Shown here: positions 44,477 through 54,315 of the stretch, piece by piece
How positions within the stretch are numbered: the stretch's first letter is position 1
How the letters are laid out: the number at the start of each line of letters is the position of its first letter
NCBI RefSeq assembly: GCF_008329585.1
Contig: NZ_NPKP01000002.1
Location: 496,001 to 560,000, forward strand
Source of the DNA: Mycolicibacterium sp. P9-22
GTDB lineage: Bacteria; Actinomycetota; Actinomycetes; Mycobacteriales; Mycobacteriaceae
Reading direction: 5' to 3'
Length of the DNA: 64,000 bases
The notes under the pieces: model-generated
Databases searched by the model: none
What the model was told of the DNA's origin: nothing
What the model saw: only the letters and a program-made list of their open reading frames with translations
Translations under genes and position numbers: made by a program

Positions 44477-46246
44477 TCAGAACCTGAAGTCGCCCAGCCA
44501 CAGCGCGTGGGCACCGTTGACCGAACGTTGCACCTGGTCGAACACACCGGCGACCGAACTGCTCAGCAGCGCGCCGATGGCGTGCGGCAATGAGGCCGCC
44601 GCTGGCTGGGAGGAGGCCTTGGGCCGCAACACATCCAGCATCGACGAACCCGGGTAATTGACGATGCGCACTTCGGCATCCGGTTCGAACCCTGCCCGCA
44701 CCTTCGCCCGGTCGACAGCGGTGCGCAAGCCGCCCAGTTCGTCGACCAGGCCGCGGTCCTTGGCATCCGCACCGGTCCACACCCGGCCACGCGCGACCTC
44801 TTCGACCGCGGCCACCGTGAGGTTGCGCCCCTGCGCGACCCGTTCGACGAAATCCGCGTAGAACAGATCGGCCTCGGCCTCCACGTGCGCCTGCTGCTCG
44901 TCGGTGAAGCGCTCGTTACTCGACCAGGCGTCGGCATTCGGGTTGGTGCGCACCGAATCCGAGCCGACACCGAGCTTGTCCTTGAGCTGGCGCGAGACGA
45001 GCTTGCCGGTCACCACGCCGATCGATCCGGTGATGGTTCCGGCGTTGGCGATGATCGCGTCGGCGGCCATCGAGACGTAGTAACCACCCGAAGCGGCCAC
45101 CGACCCCATCGACGCGATCACGGGCTTGCCGGCTTCGGTGGCCCGAACCACCTCGCGCCAAATGGTTTCCGATCCGGTGACCGACCCGCCCGGGCTGTTC
45201 ACCCGCAGAACGATCGCGGACACATCGTCATCGGCGACGGCCTCGCGCAGCGCGGCTGCGATGGTGTCACCGCCGGCGCTGGAATTCCCGAACGGGAACA
45301 TCTGCGGGCCGCCACGGCCGCTGACGATCGGCCCGTCGAGGGTGACCACCGCGATCGTCGGCTTGGACTTGCGGCCGGGGATCGGAGGCGCGGGTTTGAA
45401 CGCGTTCGCCTTCGCGTAGCGCGACAGGAACAGTCGCGGCGGAGCGTCATCGCCGTCGGCAGCCGGTGGGGCACCGGTGAGTTCGGCGATCCGGGCGTAG
45501 GCCTCGTCCCGGAAGCCGATGCGGTCGATCAGCTTTCCTGACACCGCGGCATCACGCAGCAACGGCGCCTTGTCGGCCAGCGCATCGACCGTGGCGGCGT
45601 CCAGGTGGCGGGATTCGGCGACCGCTTGGAGCACCTGCGCGTGCAGGCTGCCGATGAGCGCGGTATCGGCTTCGCGGTGCGCGTCGGTGTAGCTGTCCTG
45701 GGTGAAAAGGTTTGCCGCCGACTTGTATTCGCCGCGAGCCACGAACTGCGCCTCGATTCCGGCCTTGTCCAGGGCGCCGCGCAGGAACAGTGCGCTGGTG
45801 GCGAATCCGATCAGCCCCACGGTGCCCGACGGCTGCATCCAGACCTCACGGAATGCCGAGGCCAGATAGTAGGACAGTGTGCCCGGATAGGTTTCCGCCC
45901 AGGCCAGGGTGGGTTTGGCCGTCCCGAATGCGGTGACGGCGTCCCGCAACTCCTGCACCGCGCCGGGAGCCGCGGCCGACAGCTGGATCCTGGCGATCAA
46001 CCCGGCGACCCTGTCGTCCTCGGCTGCGCGGTGCAGCGCGTCGACGGCCTGGCGCAACGTCAACGGCTTGCCGCCGAGCGAAATGAGGGTCAACGGATCG
46101 AATCCGAGCGATTCCGGTGGCGCGGACTGCAGATCGAGTTCGAGCACACACCCGTCGGGCACACCGTTGTGGCGGGCAGTGTCGACCTTGCGCACCAGGG
46201 ACTTCAGGTCATCGGGACCGGGCAGACCGGGGAGGAATCCGAACAT
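44477..46246 (-). CDS. sppA: Signal peptide peptidase SppA (long form)
   Basis: A 589-residue membrane-associated serine protease with two SppA-type domains. The general-base lysine is in the N-terminal domain (ARGEYKSAANLF) and the nucleophile serine in the C-terminal domain (SMGSVAASGGYYVSMAAD), the long-form arrangement. NSPGGSVTGSETIWREV and GTITGSIGVVTGKL support it. It digests cleaved signal peptides. It lies between the methyltransferases and the ribosomal operon as in M. tuberculosis (Rv0724). Confidence 0.93.
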   Translation of the reverse strand: MFGFLPGLPGPDDLKSLVRKVDTARHNGVPDGCVLELDLQSAPPESLGFDPLTLISLGGKPLTLRQAVDALHRAAEDDRVAGLIARIQLSAAAPGAVQELRDAVTAFGTAKPTLAWAETYPGTLSYYLASAFREVWMQPSGTVGLIGFATSALFLRGALDKAGIEAQFVARGEYKSAANLFTQDSYTDAHREADTALIGSLHAQVLQAVAESRHLDAATVDALADKAPLLRDAAVSGKLIDRIGFRDEAYARIAELTGAPPAADGDDAPPRLFLSRYAKANAFKPAPPIPGRKSKPTIAVVTLDGPIVSGRGGPQMFPFGNSSAGGDTIAAALREAVADDDVSAIVLRVNSPGGSVTGSETIWREVVRATEAGKPVIASMGSVAASGGYYVSMAADAIIANAGTITGSIGVVTGKLVSRQLKDKLGVGSDSVRTNPNADAWSSNERFTDEQQAHVEAEADLFYADFVERVAQGRNLTVAAVEEVARGRVWTGADAKDRGLVDELGGLRTAVDRAKVRAGFEPDAEVRIVNYPGSSMLDVLRPKASSQPAAASLPHAIGALLSSSVAGVFDQVQRSVNGAHALWLGDFRF

Positions 46247-46299
46247 CTTCCGAGCCTACCGGCGCCCGCCGGCCGGTGATCTCGCCGAGAGCGAAACCC

Positions 46300-46668
46300 C
46301 TACCGCCGGCCGGCGCCCATCGTTCTGGCGGCCAGCGCGCCGTAGGTCAGCAACAGCGTCGACGCCGACGCGGCGTTCAGCCCGAAGTCGCGAACCCGGA
46401 CGTGCGCACCGACGGCCAGCGCGAAGTAGACCGTCAGCAGCACGAGTGTCAGCCTGGCCAACATCGGCGATCGGATTCCGCCCAGCAGACCAACCGCCGA
46501 CGCCGCCTTGACGACCGGGAAGATCCACCGGTTCCGCGGCGGATAGTGCACGTCGTCAAGGCATTTGGCGACGTAGGGAATGGGCTGCACGCATATTGCC
46601 GCGTCCAGGCCCTGGGCCAGCGCCAGCGCCGCCAGCACTCGAGGCGACACGGCCGGTGTGGTGCTCAT
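46300..46668 (-). CDS. Small DoxX-like membrane protein
   Basis: A 122-residue protein with about three or four hydrophobic segments (VLAALALAQGLDAAICV, WIFPVVKAASAVGLLGGI, LTLVLLTVYFALAVGAHV, ASASTLLLTYGALAA) in the DoxX-like pattern, where PVVKAASAVGLLGG is characteristic. Function unknown. The ATG at 46668 is preferred; the frame upstream runs toward the ribosomal terminator. It lies between the ribosomal operon and sppA. Confidence 0.72.
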   Translation of the reverse strand: MSTTPAVSPRVLAALALAQGLDAAICVQPIPYVAKCLDDVHYPPRNRWIFPVVKAASAVGLLGGIRSPMLARLTLVLLTVYFALAVGAHVRVRDFGLNAASASTLLLTYGALAARTMGAGRR

Positions 46669-46715
46669 CGTGTCAGTCAACCACCGCCGGCACGGGCCCG
46701 TCGAGTGCTTCCGGG

Positions 46716-46754
46716 AACGCAAAAGGCCCCTGCCGGAGCAGGGGCCTTTGCGTT
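46716..46754 (-). terminator. Strong terminator of the ribosomal protein operon
   Basis: GGCCCCTGC and GCAGGGGCC form a 9-base GC-rich stem with a 4-base loop; the flanks AACGCAAA and TTTGCGTT extend it with one unpaired base. On the minus strand it starts 11 bases after the rplO stop and ends with a T run. It may also work in the other direction. Confidence 0.85.
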
Positions 46755-46764
46755 GCAGACTGTT

Positions 46765-47208
46765 CTACAGTTCGGTGGCCGAACCGCCGGCGGCCGTGAT
46801 GGCCTCCCGCGCGCTGCCGCTGAACTTGTTGGCGGTGACGTCGACCTTGACGGCCAGCTTGCCGTCGCCGAGGACCTTCACCAGGCTGTTCTTGCGAACC
46901 AGGCCCTTGCCCACCAGTTCATCGACACCGATGGTGCCGCCCTGCGGGAACGCCTTGGCGATATCGCCGACGTTGACGACCTCGTAGGCCACCCGGAAGC
47001 GGTTCTTGAAGCCCTTGAGCTTCGGAAGCCGCATGTGGATCGGCATCTGGCCACCCTCGAACGTCGACGGGACGTTCTTGCGGGCCTTGGTGCCCTTGGT
47101 GCCGCGGCCGGCGGTCTTACCCTTGGAGCCCTCGCCGCGACCGACGCGGGTCTTCTTCGTCTTCGACCCGGGAGCGGGCTTCAGGTCGTGAAGCTTGATG
47201 ACACTCAT
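46765..47208 (-). CDS. rplO: Ribosomal protein L15 (uL15)
   Basis: A 147-residue large-subunit protein. The basic N terminus [19 protein letters not shown] and the [21 protein letters not shown] glycine-rich stretch, followed by [14 protein letters not shown], are diagnostic. It is the last gene of the operon, five bases after rpmD, with the strong hairpin directly downstream. In many bacteria secY follows L15; here, as in other mycobacteria, they are separated. Confidence 0.97.
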   Translation of the reverse strand: MSVIKLHDLKPAPGSKTKKTRVGRGEGSKGKTAGRGTKGTKARKNVPSTFEGGQMPIHMRLPKLKGFKNRFRVAYEVVNVGDIAKAFPQGGTIGVDELVGKGLVRKNSLVKVLGDGKLAVKVDVTANKFSGSAREAITAAGGSATEL

Positions 47209-47213
47209 GATTC

Positions 47214-47393
47214 CTAGACCTCCTCGACCGTGATGAGGTGATGCACGGTCTTGATCAGACCACGGGTCTGAGCGTTGTCCTCACGGACCACGGACTGGCG
47301 GATCTTCCGCAGCCCCAGCGTGCGCAGGCTTTCGCGCTGCTTCCAGCGTGCGCCGATGGTTCCGCGCACCTGGGTGATCTTGAGCTCTGCCAT
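47214..47393 (-). CDS. rpmD: Ribosomal protein L30 (uL30)
   Basis: A 59-residue protein: it begins [20 protein letters not shown], continues with [11 protein letters not shown] and ends HHLITVEEV. This is the full length for bacterial L30. The ATG lies two bases after the rpsE stop. Read directly from the sequence between rpsE and rplO. Confidence 0.95.
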   Translation of the reverse strand: MAELKITQVRGTIGARWKQRESLRTLGLRKIRQSVVREDNAQTRGLIKTVHHLITVEEV

Positions 47394-47395
47394 GA

Positions 47396-48061
47396 CTATG
47401 CCGACCCCTCACGCGCGGCACTGGCGGCCAGCGCCTCGCTTTCGCGCCGGGCCTTGAGCATGCCGGCCGGCGCCACATCCTCGATGGCGAGCCCACGACG
47501 GGCCGCCACCTCTTCGGGCCGCTGGATCATCTTGAGCGCGGCGACGGTGGCATGCACCACGTTGATCGCGTTGTCACTACCCAGCGACTTGGCCAGGACG
47601 TCGTGCACCCCGGCGCATTCGAGCACGGCGCGGACAGCGCCGCCGGCGATGACGCCGGTACCCGGGCTGGCCGGGCGCAGCATCACGACACCGGCCGCGG
47701 CCTCACCCTGGACCGGGTGCACGATGGTGCTGCCGATCAGCGGCACGCGGAAGAAGTTCTTGCGAGCTTCTTCGACGCCCTTGGCGATGGCGGCCGGAAC
47801 TTCCTTGGCCTTGCCGTAGCCGACGCCGACCATGCCGTTGCCGTCACCGACGATGACCAGAGCGGTGAAGCTGAAGCGCCGACCACCCTTGACCACCTTG
47901 GAGACGCGGTTGATGGTGACGACGCGCTCGATGTAGTTGCTCTTCTCACCGCGGTCGTCGCCGCGGCCACGGCCGCCACGATCGTCACGGCCCCGGCCGC
48001 CGCGATCTCCGCGGCCGCCGCGATTGTCCTGCGCCGAACCGGCGCCAGCCTGGTCGGCCAT
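47396..48061 (-). CDS. rpsE: Ribosomal protein S5 (uS5)
   Basis: A 221-residue small-subunit protein involved in decoding fidelity. The N-terminal extension is rich in Arg, Gly and Asp ([20 protein letters not shown]), typical of actinobacterial S5; the core starts at [21 protein letters not shown] and includes [12 protein letters not shown] and [15 protein letters not shown]. Two ATG codons stand side by side; 48061 has the better distance to GAGAGGA. Confidence 0.96.
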   Translation of the reverse strand: MADQAGAGSAQDNRGGRGDRGGRGRDDRGGRGRGDDRGEKSNYIERVVTINRVSKVVKGGRRFSFTALVIVGDGNGMVGVGYGKAKEVPAAIAKGVEEARKNFFRVPLIGSTIVHPVQGEAAAGVVMLRPASPGTGVIAGGAVRAVLECAGVHDVLAKSLGSDNAINVVHATVAALKMIQRPEEVAARRGLAIEDVAPAGMLKARRESEALAASAAREGSA

Positions 48062-48086
48062 CATGCAGTCCTCTCGTTGTCAGTCA

Positions 48087-48503
48087 TCAGAATTTCAGCC
48101 CGCCCTCGCGCGCGGCATCGGCCAGCGCGGCGATCCGGCCGCCGTAGGTGTAGCCGCCACGGTCGAACACGACCGTCTCGACCCCGGCTGCCTTGGCGCG
48201 CTCGGCGATCAGCTGACCGACCCGCACGCTCTGTGCCTTCTTGTCGCCGTCGACGGCACGCACATCGGGCTCGATGGACGAGGCCGCGGCGACGGTGACG
48301 CCGGCGAGATCGTCGATGAGCTGGACGTGGATGTGCCGCGACGACCGGTTGACCATCAGACGCGGAGCATCGGCAGTTCCGGCGACCTTCTTGCGCAACC
48401 GGGCGTGACGACGGATCCGCGCGACCCGACGGGTCTCGGAGATGTTCTGCCCCACCGGCTTGTGCTTGGTGCCGGTGGCTGCATCAGTTTTCGTGGAAGC
48501 CAT
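48087..48503 (-). CDS. rplR: Ribosomal protein L18 (uL18)
   Basis: A 138-residue 5S-rRNA-binding protein with the core [36 protein letters not shown] and [19 protein letters not shown]. The N-terminal 20 residues ([20 protein letters not shown]) form an extension seen in mycobacteria. It lies two bases after rplF. Confidence 0.96.
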   Translation of the reverse strand: MASTKTDAATGTKHKPVGQNISETRRVARIRRHARLRKKVAGTADAPRLMVNRSSRHIHVQLIDDLAGVTVAAASSIEPDVRAVDGDKKAQSVRVGQLIAERAKAAGVETVVFDRGGYTYGGRIAALADAAREGGLKF

Positions 48504-48505
48504 GG

Positions 48506-49045
48506 TTACTTACCTGTCTTTCCGACCTTGCGGCGGATCTGCTCACCCTCGTACCGCACGCCCTTGCCCTTGTACGGGTCGGGGCGGCGCAGGCGGCGGA
48601 TGACCGCAGCGATCTGGCCGACCTTCTGCTTGTCGATGCCCGTGATCGAGAACTTCGTGGGTGTCTCGACCGCGAACGTGATGCCCTCGGGCGCTTCGAT
48701 GAGGACGGGGTGGCTGTAACCGAGCGCGAACTCCAGGTTTGCACCCTTGAGCGCGACGCGGTAACCGACGCCGAAGATCTCCATCTTCCTGGTGTAGCCC
48801 TCGGTGACACCGGTGACCAGGTTGGCGACCAGGGTGCGGGACAGCCCGTGCAGCGAACGGCTACGCCGCTCGTCGTCGGGACGGCTCACCACGATGGCGC
48901 CATCGTCGTCACGCGAGACCACAATGGGCTCGGCGACATCCAGGGTCAAGGTGCCCTTGGGGCCCTTCACCGACACGTTCTGGCCATCAATGGCCACATC
49001 GACCCCGGCAGGAACCAGGACCGGCTGCTTTCCAATACGCGACAT
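48506..49045 (-). CDS. rplF: Ribosomal protein L6 (uL6)
   Basis: A 179-residue protein with two L6 domains: [20 protein letters not shown] at the N terminus, GTLTLDVAE, and in the second domain [16 protein letters not shown] and the C-terminal [21 protein letters not shown]. Length is standard. It follows rpsH by 12 bases. Confidence 0.97.
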   Translation of the reverse strand: MSRIGKQPVLVPAGVDVAIDGQNVSVKGPKGTLTLDVAEPIVVSRDDDGAIVVSRPDDERRSRSLHGLSRTLVANLVTGVTEGYTRKMEIFGVGYRVALKGANLEFALGYSHPVLIEAPEGITFAVETPTKFSITGIDKQKVGQIAAVIRRLRRPDPYKGKGVRYEGEQIRRKVGKTGK

Positions 49046-49057
49046 GTTTTCGTTCCC

Positions 49058-49456
49058 CTACCAGACGTAGGCGAGGACTTCGCCGCCCACGCCTTGTCGA
49101 GTTGCCTGGCGATCGGTGAGCAGACCGGAGGACGTGGAGATGATCGCCACGCCCAGGCCGCCGAGCACCCGAGGCAGATTGGTGGACTTTGCGTAGACCC
49201 GCAGGCCGGGCTTGCTCACCCGGCGCAGGCCGGCGATGCTGCGCTCACGGCTGGGACCGTACTTCAGCTGCACCACAAGGGCTTTGCCGACGCGGGCATC
49301 CTCGGTGCGGTAATCGGAGATGTAGCCCTCTTTCTTGAGGATCTCGGCGATGTTCGCCTTGATCTTCGAGTGGGGCAGAGTCACCTCATCGTGGTACGCC
49401 GAGTTGGCGTTACGCAGACGCGTCAAGAAGTCTGCGATGGGATCGGTCATCGTCAT
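49058..49456 (-). CDS. rpsH: Ribosomal protein S8 (uS8)
   Basis: A 132-residue protein with [19 protein letters not shown] near the start, [11 protein letters not shown], and the C-terminal [19 protein letters not shown] with GEVLAYVW. It binds central 16S rRNA and in other bacteria represses its operon. Two in-frame ATG codons (49456, 49450) are possible starts. An 88-base gap separates it from rpsN. Confidence 0.97.
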   Translation of the reverse strand: MTMTDPIADFLTRLRNANSAYHDEVTLPHSKIKANIAEILKKEGYISDYRTEDARVGKALVVQLKYGPSRERSIAGLRRVSKPGLRVYAKSTNLPRVLGGLGVAIISTSSGLLTDRQATRQGVGGEVLAYVW

Positions 49457-49544
49457 GACAGCCGGTTCACCTTCCTTGCGGCGGTTCCCATTCGGTCATT
49501 CGACACGTTGGGCCTTCCGAAATTTGAATTCGAATGAATGCTGG

Positions 49545-49730
49545 TTACCAGCTGGACTTCTGGACACCGGGCAGTTCGCCCGCGTGCGCCATTTCGCGCA
49601 GGCAGATCCGGCACAGGCCGAACTTGCGGAACACCGCGTGCGGACGGCCGCACCGGTTGCACCGGGTGTAACCGCGAACCGCGAACTTCGGCTTCTTGTT
49701 GGCCTTGTTGACCAGAGCCTTCTTTGCCAT
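49545..49730 (-). CDS. rpsN: Ribosomal protein S14, zinc-binding type Z
   Basis: A 61-residue S14 with all four zinc cysteines: CNRCGRPH and, further on, CRIC. This is the zinc-containing (C+) form; mycobacteria also carry a zinc-free copy elsewhere used under zinc limitation. Located between rplE and rpsH as usual. Confidence 0.97.
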   Translation of the reverse strand: MAKKALVNKANKKPKFAVRGYTRCNRCGRPHAVFRKFGLCRICLREMAHAGELPGVQKSSW

Positions 49731-49733
49731 TGC

Positions 49734-50306
49734 TCAGTTCTCCTTGAACGGAAAGCCGAGGGCCCGCAGCAGCACTCGTCCTTCGTCGTCGTTGGTCGCC
49801 GTGGTGACGACGGTGATGTCCATGCCGCGGGGGCGATCGATGGAATCCACGTCGATCTCGTGGAACACCGACTGCTCCGAGAGCCCGAAGGTGTAGTTAC
49901 CGCTGCCGTCGAACTGCTTGGGGCTCAGGCCACGGAAGTCGCGGATACGGGGAAGCGCGATCGAGACCAGGCGGTCCAGGAACTCCCACATACGGTCGCC
50001 GCGCAGCGTCACCCGGGCGCCGATCGGCATACCCTCGCGAAGCTTGAACTGGGCGATGGACTTGCGCGCCTTGCGGATCTCGGGCTTCTGGCCGGTGATC
50101 AGCGCGAGGTCGTTGACCGCCCCGTTGATCAGCTTCGCGTCACGGGCGGCGTCACCGACACCCATGTTCACGACGACCTTGACCACGCCGGGGATCTGCA
50201 TCACGTTGGCGTAGTTGAACTCTTTGTTGAGCGCGTCCTTGATTTCCTCGCGGTAGCGCTGCTTCAGCCGCGGCTGCACCTTGGCGGCGTTTTCTACTGT
50301 GGTCAT
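49734..50306 (-). CDS. rplE: Ribosomal protein L5 (uL5)
   Basis: A 190-residue 5S-rRNA-binding protein. It has [63 protein letters not shown] and the C-terminal [23 protein letters not shown] segment. It follows rplX by two bases. Confidence 0.97.
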   Translation of the reverse strand: MTTVENAAKVQPRLKQRYREEIKDALNKEFNYANVMQIPGVVKVVVNMGVGDAARDAKLINGAVNDLALITGQKPEIRKARKSIAQFKLREGMPIGARVTLRGDRMWEFLDRLVSIALPRIRDFRGLSPKQFDGSGNYTFGLSEQSVFHEIDVDSIDRPRGMDITVVTTATNDDEGRVLLRALGFPFKEN

Positions 50307-50308
50307 TC

Positions 50309-50626
50309 TCAGATGTCCTTGCCGTTGCGCTTGGAGACCCGGACCTTCTTGCCCGACTCCTCGTCGACGCGGTAGCCGATGCGGGTGGGGTTGCCGTCGG
50401 AGTCGATGACCATCACGTTGGAGACGTGGATGGCCGCTTCCTGCGTGACGATGCCGCCCGAGGAGGCGCCGCGCTCGTTCTGCGACTGCGCGGTGTGCTT
50501 CTTGATCCGGTTGACGCCCTCGACGAGGACCTTCTCGCGGGTCGGGTAGGCCTCGATGACCTTGCCCTTGGCGCCCTTGTCCTTACCGGAGATCACGAGC
50601 ACGGTGTCACCCTTGTGCACCTTCAT
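50309..50626 (-). CDS. rplX: Ribosomal protein L24 (uL24)
   Basis: A 105-residue KOW-domain protein: [20 protein letters not shown] at the N terminus, then [20 protein letters not shown]. It nucleates assembly of the large subunit. The start lies directly after the rplN stop codon. Confidence 0.97.
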   Translation of the reverse strand: MKVHKGDTVLVISGKDKGAKGKVIEAYPTREKVLVEGVNRIKKHTAQSQNERGASSGGIVTQEAAIHVSNVMVIDSDGNPTRIGYRVDEESGKKVRVSKRNGKDI

Positions 50627-50995
50627 TTACAGCACCTCCGGGGCGAGCGAAACGATCTTCATGAACTTCTTCTCACGCAGCTCGCGGCCCACCGGGCCGA
50701 AGATGCGGGTGCCGCGCGGATCGTTGTCCGCCTTGATGATGACGGCGGCGTTCTCATCGAACTTGATGTAGCTGCCATCGGCACGACGACGTTCCTTGAC
50801 GGTGCGCACCACGACGGCCTTGACCACGTCGCCGCGCTTGACGTTGCCGCCGGGGATGGCTTCCTTGACGGTCGCCACGATGATGTCGCCGATGCCGGCA
50901 TAGCGTCGCGCCGAGCCACCGAGAACGCGGATGCACAAGATCTCCTTGGCACCCGTGTTATCGGCGACCTTCAGCCGCGATTCCTGCTGAATCAC
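50627..50995 (-). CDS. rplN: Ribosomal protein L14 (uL14)
   Basis: A 122-residue protein beginning at GTG 50995 ([20 protein letters not shown]), with AGGAGA five bases before it. [17 protein letters not shown] and [13 protein letters not shown] are family motifs. It is the first gene of this half of the ribosomal operon. The rest of the S10/spc set (rpsQ and upstream) is not adjacent, as in other mycobacteria, so its promoter should lie in 50996-51125. Confidence 0.97.
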   Translation of the reverse strand: MIQQESRLKVADNTGAKEILCIRVLGGSARRYAGIGDIIVATVKEAIPGGNVKRGDVVKAVVVRTVKERRRADGSYIKFDENAAVIIKADNDPRGTRIFGPVGRELREKKFMKIVSLAPEVL

Positions 50996-51115
50996 TCGAT
51001 CTCCTGACCTGGTTATGTGTGCACGGCAGATACCGACCTGACGTGCGCGGTCTTTGTTGCCCCGAGAGCACGCAGGGTTTTCTCGCATGAGAGAACCGAG
51101 GTCTGCCCCAGGCAA

Positions 51116-51132
51116 CCCCTAGAGTCTAGGGG
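51116..51132. promoter_or_regulatory. Perfect palindrome overlapping the amidase stop
   Basis: CCCCTAGAGTCTAGGGG has 8-base arms around one central base and includes the amidase stop codon. It may be the terminator of the amidase transcript (no T run) or an operator near the rplN promoter. The short stem and tight centre favour a protein-binding site or cruciform; function is unproven. Confidence 0.4.
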
Positions 51133-52580
51133 ACGACCTGCTGAGAGCCAAATTGCTCGCCGAAGCCGCGCAAATCGCGCGTGGCCTGCTGGAAAAGCCC
51201 GATCTGCTCGCACGCTGCCGCCGCCGCCAGCACGGTCGCATCGGCGTGCCTGCGCCCGACGATCTGCAGGCCCAGTGGCGCACCGCCGACCAGGGCCGCG
51301 GGAACCGAGATCGCAGGCTGGCCGGTGAGGTTGAACGGATAGGTCAGCGCCAGCGCACCCCAGTGGTCCACCGGGCGACCGTCGATCACGGTGGGCATCG
51401 GCCCTTCGGCCGCGAACGACGGCACCGCGGTGGCCGGCGTGAGCAACAGATCGAACGTGCCGAACGCCGCCGCCATGTCCGCCACCAGCCGGGACCGCGC
51501 CTCGTGCGCGCCGAGCAGCGTCGCTGCGTCCAGTTCCGCGGCGGCCTCGAAGTAGCGACGTACCGCCGGGTGAATGTCCCCGACATCGGTGGGTGAGCCG
51601 ACCTGGGCGTAGACGTCGGGCGCCGACAACGTGCGAAACGCGGTACTGCACGCCGGGTCGACGCGCGCCGCCGCCGCGCTCACCCGGCGCGCACCGGTGG
51701 CCCCTATGAATTTGTCGGCGGCCAATTCGGCCGCTGCGGCCACCTCGGGATCACACGGCGCGTCACCGAGTGTCGCCGTGAATGCCACCCGAAGCGAACT
51801 CAAATCCGTTGAATGCAAGTACTTTTCGAACGATTCCGCCGGCGCCGGCAGGGACGCCCGATCGTGGTGATCGATAGCGCAGACGCTGTCGAGCAGTCGT
51901 GCGGTATCGGCGACGGTACGGGTGAGCACTCCGTAGTGGTCGTTGTCGGCGACTCCCCGGTGCTCTGGCCCGCGGGGAACCAATCCATAGGTCGCCTTGA
52001 AGCCGACCAGTCCGCAGTACGAGGCCGGAATGCGCAATGAGCCTGCACCGTCGGTGCCGGTGGCCACCGGCACCATGCCGGACGCGACGGCGGCGGCCGA
52101 ACCGCCGCTGGACCCGCCCGGTGTCAGGTCGGTGTTCCAGGGGTTGCGGGTGATGCCGTGCAGCACCGATGCGGTGTAGGAGGCCCGGCCGAACTCCGGT
52201 GATGCGGTGACTCCGATCGGCACCGCACCCGCTGCCAGGGCACGGGACACCAGGGTGCAGGTGTGGTCGGCGATCCGGCCGGCGTGCAACGTGCTGCCCA
52301 TTGCGAACGGCCAGCCTTGCACCGGCTGCAGTTCCTTGACCCCCATCGGTACGCCGGCCAGCGGACCCGGATCACCACCGCGAGCCACCACCGCGTCCAC
52401 GGCACGGGCCCAGGCCAGGGCCCGGTCTGCATCGACATGGACGAAGGCGTTGAGCACCCGGTTGGACTGTTCGATGGCCGCCAGTGCCTGTGCCACGGTG
52501 TCCTGCGCGCTCGCCTGACCCGAACGCACCAGATCGGCCGCCTCGATCACGGTTGGCGCGTTCACCCCTGCGATTGTCAC
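51126..52580 (-). CDS. Amidase-signature-family hydrolase
   Basis: A 484-residue Ser-cisSer-Lys hydrolase. The lysine is in GVPMGVKELQ, the signature serines in DLTPGGSSGGSAAAVASG and GTDGAGSLRIPASYCGLVGFK. It cleaves an amide or similar C-N bond; the substrate is unknown. GTG 52580 overlaps the permease stop as GTGA, so the two are coupled and the amide may be what the permease imports. Weakly linked to the larger PucR-side cluster by orientation. Confidence 0.87.
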   Translation of the reverse strand: MTIAGVNAPTVIEAADLVRSGQASAQDTVAQALAAIEQSNRVLNAFVHVDADRALAWARAVDAVVARGGDPGPLAGVPMGVKELQPVQGWPFAMGSTLHAGRIADHTCTLVSRALAAGAVPIGVTASPEFGRASYTASVLHGITRNPWNTDLTPGGSSGGSAAAVASGMVPVATGTDGAGSLRIPASYCGLVGFKATYGLVPRGPEHRGVADNDHYGVLTRTVADTARLLDSVCAIDHHDRASLPAPAESFEKYLHSTDLSSLRVAFTATLGDAPCDPEVAAAAELAADKFIGATGARRVSAAAARVDPACSTAFRTLSAPDVYAQVGSPTDVGDIHPAVRRYFEAAAELDAATLLGAHEARSRLVADMAAAFGTFDLLLTPATAVPSFAAEGPMPTVIDGRPVDHWGALALTYPFNLTGQPAISVPAALVGGAPLGLQIVGRRHADATVLAAAAACEQIGLFQQATRDLRGFGEQFGSQQVVP

Positions 52581-54109
52581 AGCAGCAGCACCGCGGCCAC
52601 CGACGTGGCCGCCACCAGGCCACATATCACCGGGACGAAGAGCCGACGGGCCAGATCCATCACCGATACCCCGGTCAGGCCCGCCACCACGATCAGCGAT
52701 GACCAGATCACCAGGGTGCCGCCGCCGGTCCAGCTGGCGCCGTTCTGCGCGATCGCTGCCAGGGTGGCGACATCGGCGCCCGAGCTCTCGCCCAGCGAGG
52801 CCGCCAGCGATCCGGTGAACGGCAGCCCGGGCCAGCCGCTGCCGTCGAGGCCGATCACCATGCCGATCAGCAGCATCGCGAAGGCCGCGAAGACCGGGAC
52901 CTGCGGGATATGCGGTTCGACGGAGGCAACTGCGTCCAGCAGGAAGGCCGGCGCGGGCAGCTCCGGGTCCAGGCCGAGGATGGCACCGGAATAGTCCGAC
53001 AGCCCGATGTAGACGAAGCCCGCTACCGGGATGACCATGCCCATGGAGCGGAAAGAGAACGTGATGCCGTCGGTGAAGTGCTGACCGACATCGCCCAGCC
53101 AGGTCCGCCGGTTCACCAGTACGGCAATGGTCACCAGTGCCAGGGCGGCAGCGCCACCGACCAGAGGCGCCCCCAGCCCGTCGTCGATATCGGGCACCCA
53201 GGGGGTGAAGCGGCCCAGCAGCATGAAGGCCAGCAGGGCGGCGAACAAGGTGGGCACACCGACGGCGATGAGCCGCGCCTTCGTCGACGGCGAGGCGTTC
53301 TCGCCGTCGACAGCGTCACCCCCGGCGCCGGTGGGGCGCAGGGTTGTCGCGCGGGCCCGCCCACCGGACGGGCCCGCACCGCCGGCCCGAGCACTGCCTG
53401 CGGGTGGCTCGGCGCCGACGGACGCCTCCGCGACGGGCAGCGTCACCGCTGCGGCGGCGACCGGGTCCAGCATCTTGGTGCGCACGTCGCGGAAGTAGGC
53501 GATGGTCAGCGCCACCACGCCGGCGATCAGCGCGATGACGGTCGCCCGCACCGCAATGAGGCTCGCAGAGACATCGGCCCCCTCGGCCGACAGGGCGGGT
53601 GCCACCCCCATGACCAGATCCGAACTGAGCGCCATCCCCTGCCCGGCGATGGCGATCGCGAGGGCCGCACCGAAGGGCGGCAATCCCACTTTCACCGCGG
53701 CGGGCAGCAGGATCGCGGCGATCAACGGCAACACCGGGGTGGGCCAGAACGACACCGACAGGAGAAAAGTCACGACAGCGAGCACCACGTAGGAGATGTG
53801 GCCGTTCCGGAAGAGCCCTTGCAGCGGCCGGATCATCACCGAGTCCGCACCGGCATGGCGCACCGCTCCGAGCATCGCGGTCACCAGCGCGATGATGATG
53901 AAAATGGGCAACAGCTCGCGGGTGCCGATGATCGCCGCGTTGAACACCGCGGCGAGTCCGGCGGTGACGCTGCCGGAGAACGCCAGACCGGTGAGGAAGG
54001 TCGCGATCATCGCCGGAGCGATGACGTTCTTCTTGGCGATGACCGTGACGATCAGCACGACGAGGCCGAGCAGGTACACCCAGTGTGCAATGGACACTGA
54101 CGTCACCAT
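52577..54109 (-). CDS. Multi-spanning permease of the ion-transporter superfamily
   Basis: A 510-residue membrane protein with about 12 hydrophobic segments, split by a polar central loop (residues 235-285, rich in Ala, Gly and Arg). The first half has ELLPIFIIIALVTAMLGAVRHAGAD and WPTPVLPLIAAILLPAAVKVG; the second has GMVIPVAGFVYIGLSDYSG and GSGWPGLPFTGSLAASLGES. It resembles GntP/DcuC-type carriers of organic anions; I cannot name the substrate. ATG 54109 is taken as start, without a strong ribosome site. It is coupled to the amidase. Confidence 0.72.
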   Translation of the reverse strand: MVTSVSIAHWVYLLGLVVLIVTVIAKKNVIAPAMIATFLTGLAFSGSVTAGLAAVFNAAIIGTRELLPIFIIIALVTAMLGAVRHAGADSVMIRPLQGLFRNGHISYVVLAVVTFLLSVSFWPTPVLPLIAAILLPAAVKVGLPPFGAALAIAIAGQGMALSSDLVMGVAPALSAEGADVSASLIAVRATVIALIAGVVALTIAYFRDVRTKMLDPVAAAAVTLPVAEASVGAEPPAGSARAGGAGPSGGRARATTLRPTGAGGDAVDGENASPSTKARLIAVGVPTLFAALLAFMLLGRFTPWVPDIDDGLGAPLVGGAAALALVTIAVLVNRRTWLGDVGQHFTDGITFSFRSMGMVIPVAGFVYIGLSDYSGAILGLDPELPAPAFLLDAVASVEPHIPQVPVFAAFAMLLIGMVIGLDGSGWPGLPFTGSLAASLGESSGADVATLAAIAQNGASWTGGGTLVIWSSLIVVAGLTGVSVMDLARRLFVPVICGLVAATSVAAVLLL

Positions 54110-54315
54110 CCAATCGGGACTGCGGTCGCCGGGTGGAGCAGAGAACAAAGCGGCCGGGGAAGGGTTCTACATGGGGCTGAACGGTTCGCCAGTGCACTGG
54201 CTGATGTGAATCGTGAGTGTCGAGAGTCTGGCCCATGGACCAACTCTCGGCAATGCCGACACCGCACACACCGTGTCATCGGTGGCTGTGCACTGTGTCC
54301 CGCGCCATCGGGCCG

